Below, in pieces: positions 60,408-64,000 of a stretch of DNA of 64,000 nt. Each line of letters begins with the position of its first letter. Position 1 is the stretch's first letter. Under the pieces are notes generated by a model. The model searched no databases. It was not told where the DNA came from and was given only the letters and a program-made list of their open reading frames with translations. Source of the stretch: Flavobacteriaceae bacterium (GTDB taxonomy: Bacteria > Bacteroidota > Bacteroidia > Flavobacteriales > Flavobacteriaceae); assembly GCA_028284005.1 (NCBI GenBank), contig JANQSO010000007.1, positions 372,001-436,000 of the forward strand. The letters are read 5' to 3'. Position numbers and translations under genes: made by a program.

Positions 60408-61070
60408 ATGAGCAATACGCTAATTGCACCATCGATCCTGGCAGCAGATTTTGGAAACCTTCAACGCGATGTTGAAATGGTAAACCAAAGTGATGCAGAT
60501 TGGTTTCATTTAGATGTTATGGACGGTGTTTTTGTACCTAATATCTCTTTTGGAATGCCCGTAATAAAAAGTATTGCCAGGCATGCAAAAAAGACATTGG
60601 ATGTTCATTTGATGATCGTGGAACCGGACCGTTATATTAAAACCTTTGCAGAACTGGGAGTAGATGTTCTTACAGTACATTATGAAGCTTCTACTCATTT
60701 GCACCGTACTTTACAGGCTATCAAGGCCGAAGGTATGCAAGCAGGTGTCGCTCTCAACCCACACACCAATGTGGACCTGCTAAGGGATACTATACAGGAT
60801 ATTGACCTGGTTTGCCTTATGAGTGTAAATCCCGGTTTTGGAGGCCAAAGTTTTATTGAGAACACCTACCATAAAGTACGGCAGTTAAGGGCCATAATTA
60901 ATGAAAAAGGGGCTTCTACGAAAATAGAAATTGACGGAGGCGTTACCAATAAAAATGCATTACAACTGGTTGAAGCCGGAGCCGATATCCTTGTGGCCGG
61001 GAGTTATGTATTCAGGGCCTCAGACCCTACCGGGACCATCAAAGGGCTAAAAGAGCTTACAAATTCTTAA
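60408..61070 (+). CDS. rpe: Ribulose-phosphate 3-epimerase
   Basis: 220 residues, normal length for the TIM-barrel enzyme. Signatures: IAPSILAADFGNL at the N-terminus, FHLDVMDGVFVPNISFG with metal His34 and Asp36, LDVHLMI with a further His, MSVNPGFGGQSF, and EIDGGVTNKNA with the second catalytic Asp. Interconverts ribulose-5-phosphate and xylulose-5-phosphate in the pentose phosphate pathway. Confidence 0.97.
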   Translation: MSNTLIAPSILAADFGNLQRDVEMVNQSDADWFHLDVMDGVFVPNISFGMPVIKSIARHAKKTLDVHLMIVEPDRYIKTFAELGVDVLTVHYEASTHLHRTLQAIKAEGMQAGVALNPHTNVDLLRDTIQDIDLVCLMSVNPGFGGQSFIENTYHKVRQLRAIINEKGASTKIEIDGGVTNKNALQLVEAGADILVAGSYVFRASDPTGTIKGLKELTNS

Positions 61071-61151
61071 ATTAACCTGTTCTAAGGTTAATTATTATAA
61101 TAACTTACTCGGTATAGTTCCGTTTTACATAGTTTTACTTTTTAGATCATT

Positions 61152-62246
61152 ATGGAACCTTCTTTTGATACCTGGACCTCTATTTTTCTATTAGCAGTCG
61201 CTATGGGATTATTTTTGTTCTTTATTCTAATTACAGGTAAAATAAAGAAAAACTACCCGATAGCCTTTTTGGTACTGGCCTTTTCGATCATTCTTTTTCA
61301 ATATGTACTTTACTGGACGAGATATCAACTTGAGTTCCCGTATCTCATTTATTTCCCACATGTATGTTACTATGTGACAGGCCCCCTTTTGTATATCTAT
61401 TTTCTCGACCTGTTCAATGTAAAAGTACGTTTTGGCTATGCGCTTCATTTTCTTCCCGCATTTTTAACCCTGCTTCCCAATATGGCACACTGGCTGTCAC
61501 TTTTAGGGCTTATGGAAAATGAGATCCCCCTGCAATTCCTTTTAAGAGGTTACTGGTTCGTGGCAATTCACATGCTCATCTACACCATATTGATAATAAG
61601 GCTGGTCTATAAGAATAATGAGCTCGACACCGAATATAAGAAGGTAAGGTATAATTGGAGTAAGGTCCTAATAACACTGTATACACTCTTCATTTTATCT
61701 TATATATCTTATTACGTGCTTGTTAATTTTTCTTTTTTTAACAATCAATGGGATTATATGATCTCCATAATGATGAGCGCCTCTATCTATACAATTGGCT
61801 TTATGATCATAAAACAGCCCAGAATATTTGACGGAGAATTATTCACCAACCTGTTCATTCCCATTCAAAATAAAAAGGAAAGCTTTGAAACTTCACTCCT
61901 AAATGAGTTTTATGAAAACCTGACCGTTTATATGGAAAAAGAAAAACCCTATATAGACAATGAACTCAGGCTTGTAAACCTGGCTGATAAAGTAGGTTTC
62001 TCCACGCACCTGCTATCCAAAGTGATCAACAAGAAGTCCGGTAAGAACTTTAACGCTTTTATAAACGATTACCGCTTAAAAGAAGCAGAAAACCTGTTGC
62101 TTACAAGCAAAGATGAATATATTAAGAATATTTACTTTGATGTGGGCTTCAACAACAAAGCTACTTTCTATAAAGCCTTTAAAAGTAAACACAACTGCAC
62201 TCCTTCAGAATATAAAATGAAACAGGAAAAGGTCAAATTTTCTTAA
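61152..62246 (+). CDS. Membrane-bound AraC-family transcriptional regulator
   Basis: 364 residues. The N-terminal ~225 residues form six or seven membrane helices (first at about 10-27, FLLAVAMGLFLFFILITG). A cytosolic C-terminal HTH_18 domain follows (about 260-360): YIDNELRLVNLADKVGFSTH, then LLSKVINKKSGKNFNAFIND, then IYFDVGFNNKATFYKAFKSK and the closing CTPSEYK. The organisation suggests a sensor that binds DNA while in the membrane. Next downstream, 85 bp away, is a T9SS propeller gene on the same strand, a possible target. Confidence 0.88.
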   Translation: MEPSFDTWTSIFLLAVAMGLFLFFILITGKIKKNYPIAFLVLAFSIILFQYVLYWTRYQLEFPYLIYFPHVCYYVTGPLLYIYFLDLFNVKVRFGYALHFLPAFLTLLPNMAHWLSLLGLMENEIPLQFLLRGYWFVAIHMLIYTILIIRLVYKNNELDTEYKKVRYNWSKVLITLYTLFILSYISYYVLVNFSFFNNQWDYMISIMMSASIYTIGFMIIKQPRIFDGELFTNLFIPIQNKKESFETSLLNEFYENLTVYMEKEKPYIDNELRLVNLADKVGFSTHLLSKVINKKSGKNFNAFINDYRLKEAENLLLTSKDEYIKNIYFDVGFNNKATFYKAFKSKHNCTPSEYKMKQEKVKFS

Positions 62247-62331
62247 AATAGGTTTCATTTTATAATTCTAAACCCTTTTTGCACCCACCTTACTGACCTT
62301 TGGTTTGTATTAATTTCTAAATCGTATAACA

Positions 62332-63456
62332 ATGAAAAAAATAAACACTTTTGTAACCATTGGTATATTTCTTATTACTTCTATCCTTTATGCTCAAAAT
62401 CTGGCAGTATATGTTAGTGATGCGGGGGGTTTTAGTAACGGACCATGGCAAATAGCCAAATTTGATGAGAATGGTAATTTTCTGGGACAGCTTATAAGAA
62501 CAGAGGACGGGCTCGTTTGGCCCCAGGATATTATCTTCCTGGACAGTGAAGAAGCTGTATTGATATCTAACCTGTCTACAGATGGAATTATCTCCAAGCA
62601 CGATTGGGACGATGGAGATTTTATCGAAAACTTTGCGGAAGGCCTTGGAGGGCCTACCCGAATGAAAGTTGGCCCGGACGGACTATTGTATGTCCTTCAA
62701 TGGAGCAATACAAATAATAAAGTGTTGCGCTATGATCTTGACGGTACTTTTATAGACGAGTTTACTGCAGTAGGTGTGCCTCAAAGCATTGGTATTGACT
62801 GGGACAGTGCCGGGGACCTCTATGTTTCGTCTTACAATGGATCTTCTATTCGGAAATTCGATGGTACCAATGGCGATGACCTGGGGCTTTTTATTGATTC
62901 CGGGCTACAGGGCCCAACCAATATCTGGTTTGAAGCAAACGGGAACCTGATCGTATTTAACTACAACAGTGGTATTGTAAAGCGTTTTGACGCGACTGGG
63001 AATTTTGTAGAAGATCTTATCACCGGGGTAAACGGTTGTGAAGGATTTGCCTTTTTCCCGAACGGAGATATTTTAATTGGTGTGGGAAGTGATGGCTCGG
63101 TAAGGCGCTATGACAGCGACTTTAATTTTATTGAAAATTTTGTGGATCCGGGAATTTTAGATACTCCCAATGCTATCGTTATTAGAGATGATATCCCTCT
63201 TTCGGTAACGGAAAATGGCCTTAGCACCGTATTTGTTACTCCAACCATAGGAAACAAATTTGTCATAAATCGTTTGGCAACAACCTTCTTTGAAGCGCTT
63301 GAAGTTTATAACACTTCCGGTACCCTTGTTGAGACCATTACCCTTAAAGAGACTACGGTATGGGACGCTTCAAAATATGCTGAAGGGATGTATTTTATAG
63401 TAGCCAAGCAAAACAGCAGCAAGGTCACCCAAAAGATAATTGTAAAGAAAAAGTAA
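62332..63456 (+). CDS. Secreted NHL/SMP-30-like beta-propeller with T9SS type A sorting domain
   Basis: 374 residues. Signal peptide 1-22 (LYAQ). About six propeller blades with the repeating pattern [FY]D..G.F...: KFDENGNFLGQLI, RYDLDGTFIDEF, KFDGTNGDDLGLF, RFDATGNFVEDLI and RYDSDFNFIENFV. The sorting domain (about 300-374) is degenerate at the start (lacks the usual YPNP) but has LEVYNTSGTLVETITLKE and ends TQKIIVKKK. Lactonase-like or binding function cannot be decided; no obvious catalytic set. Exported to the surface by inference. Confidence 0.83.
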   Translation: MKKINTFVTIGIFLITSILYAQNLAVYVSDAGGFSNGPWQIAKFDENGNFLGQLIRTEDGLVWPQDIIFLDSEEAVLISNLSTDGIISKHDWDDGDFIENFAEGLGGPTRMKVGPDGLLYVLQWSNTNNKVLRYDLDGTFIDEFTAVGVPQSIGIDWDSAGDLYVSSYNGSSIRKFDGTNGDDLGLFIDSGLQGPTNIWFEANGNLIVFNYNSGIVKRFDATGNFVEDLITGVNGCEGFAFFPNGDILIGVGSDGSVRRYDSDFNFIENFVDPGILDTPNAIVIRDDIPLSVTENGLSTVFVTPTIGNKFVINRLATTFFEALEVYNTSGTLVETITLKETTVWDASKYAEGMYFIVAKQNSSKVTQKIIVKKK

Positions 63457-63482
63457 AACGCTTAAGAGTTCCGGTTAATATT

Positions 63483-63516
63483 AAAGGTTCATTTCTTCTG
63501 AAATGAGCCTTTTTTA
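63483..63516. terminator. Terminator between convergent genes
   Basis: A 12-bp stem with one G-T pair (63483-63494 with 63501-63512), 6-nt loop and T-run; A-rich on the opposite side. Confidence 0.8.
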
Positions 63517-64000
63517 ATAGCCCGCGAAGTTGAAATTCAGCAATTTCCTGGTATAATCATACAATTTCGGGAAATGCGTTTTGAAATCGGTTGGAGATTC
63601 TATGAAATATTCTGTCATTACCGCCATGAACTCATATTGATTGGTAAAAGCATACGACCTGAAATAGCGGGTTTCGTCCAATTTGTCTTTTACTTCCTGC
63701 TGGGTTAGCTGTTTTAGAATATTCTGAAATTGTTTTCCGAAGCGGGAAGAATCCAGATCTTTACTTTGCATGGCTTCCAATTGCATGGCATGCATAAATT
63801 CGTGGATCCCAAGATTAAAATTATCGTCTGTTATCTTGTACCCTATTTCAAAATCTTTCCAGGAAAGTACCAGTGCTTTTTCGCGGGGGTTGAATTCACC
63901 TTTATGATAATCGTCATTGATAGCACTATAGAATTCATTTGGGTAAATAAGGATATATTCAATTAACACATATTCATAGTTTTTTCTGCCAAAACTAAGC
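63514..64000 (-). CDS. MtfA-like (M90) zinc peptidase, 5' truncated
   Basis: The last 162 residues; the frame is open to the window edge (upstream residues LSFGRKNYEY precede a GTG at 63969, which is probably not the true start). HEFMH (in NLGIHEFMHAMQLE) is the zinc site. YPNEFYS, and the FTNQYEFMAVMTEYFIESP segment with a candidate third-ligand Glu, match the MtfA/Mlc titration factor family. In E. coli MtfA binds the glucose repressor Mlc and has aminopeptidase activity; whether this protein has such a partner is unknown. Confidence 0.82.
   Translation of the reverse strand, partial: LSFGRKNYEYVLIEYILIYPNEFYSAINDDYHKGEFNPREKALVLSWKDFEIGYKITDDNFNLGIHEFMHAMQLEAMQSKDLDSSRFGKQFQNILKQLTQQEVKDKLDETRYFRSYAFTNQYEFMAVMTEYFIESPTDFKTHFPKLYDYTRKLLNFNFAGY

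Noticed and set aside
1..64000. tRNA, rRNA, prophage, integrase or IS elements
   Set aside because: Looked for in gaps and on both strands; nothing with a cloverleaf, rRNA sequence, transposase or phage protein was found by eye.

Overview
This window is a stretch of chromosome from a member of the Bacteroidota, almost certainly a marine Flavobacteriaceae. The evidence is low-GC, tightly packed genes; a complete Na+-pumping NADH:quinone reductase operon (nqrA-F); a short primary sigma factor of the Bacteroidota type; promoter boxes of the phylum form TTG-N18-20-TAnnTTTG; no Shine-Dalgarno motifs; six proteins ending in a type IX secretion (T9SS) type A sorting domain; and the T9SS factors PorT and a DUF5103 'plug' protein. 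No tRNA, rRNA, CRISPR array, insertion sequence or prophage was seen. Both edges cut genes: an M15 D-Ala-D-Ala carboxypeptidase on the left and an MtfA-like peptidase on the right.

Layout. 0-5 kb: M48 peptidase, gpmI, a small HAD phosphatase, map and a methyltransferase on the plus strand. 5-7.3 kb (minus): apbE (the flavin transferase that matures Nqr), a 120-aa protein and a DUF4846 protein. 7.3-12.1 kb (minus): a 1575-aa secreted subtilase. 12.3-18.4 kb (minus): nqrABCDEF, with a 14-bp tandem repeat between nqrD and nqrE. 18.6-24 kb: T9SS plug protein, DUF3667, apaG, an NRDE protein and the P5C dehydrogenase pruA. 24-30.4 kb: a thiol-redox envelope cluster (Omp28-like lipoprotein, TlpA-like thioredoxin, DUF6029 outer membrane protein, a small T9SS protein and a T9SS-exported Omp28-like protein). 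30.5-38 kb: rsmG, fatty acid desaturase, aminotransferase, a T9SS-exported thioredoxin-fold protein, cupin and the TrkAH potassium uptake pair. 38-42.7 kb: ubiE/menG, porT, a TrmH-family methyltransferase and tamL (outer membrane assembly). 42.8-48.5 kb: fbaA, accD, a lipoprotein, rpsO and pnp.

48.6-57.4 kb is the accessory part. It lies between pnp and rpoD and carries a 1253-aa T9SS adhesin-like protein with duplicated FN3/MAM modules, an AT-rich two-gene cassette, a CPBP protease, a secreted SurE nucleotidase, a DUF5677 protein and two small orphan genes. 57.5-64 kb: rpoD, a beta-barrel protein, an HTH regulator, rpe, a membrane-bound AraC regulator, a T9SS propeller protein and the partial peptidase.

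Most notable signals: (1) a two-gene cassette at 52.7-53.5 kb whose promoter and terminator are diverged copies of those of the preceding adhesin gene; (2) a nested-hairpin leader in front of pnp; (3) AccD without any zinc-ribbon cysteine; (4) the tandem repeat inside the nqr operon; (5) the thiol-redox envelope cluster. Full TTG plus TAnnTTTG promoters can be read before several genes, and -7 boxes lie so near some start codons that they decide the start or imply very short leaders.
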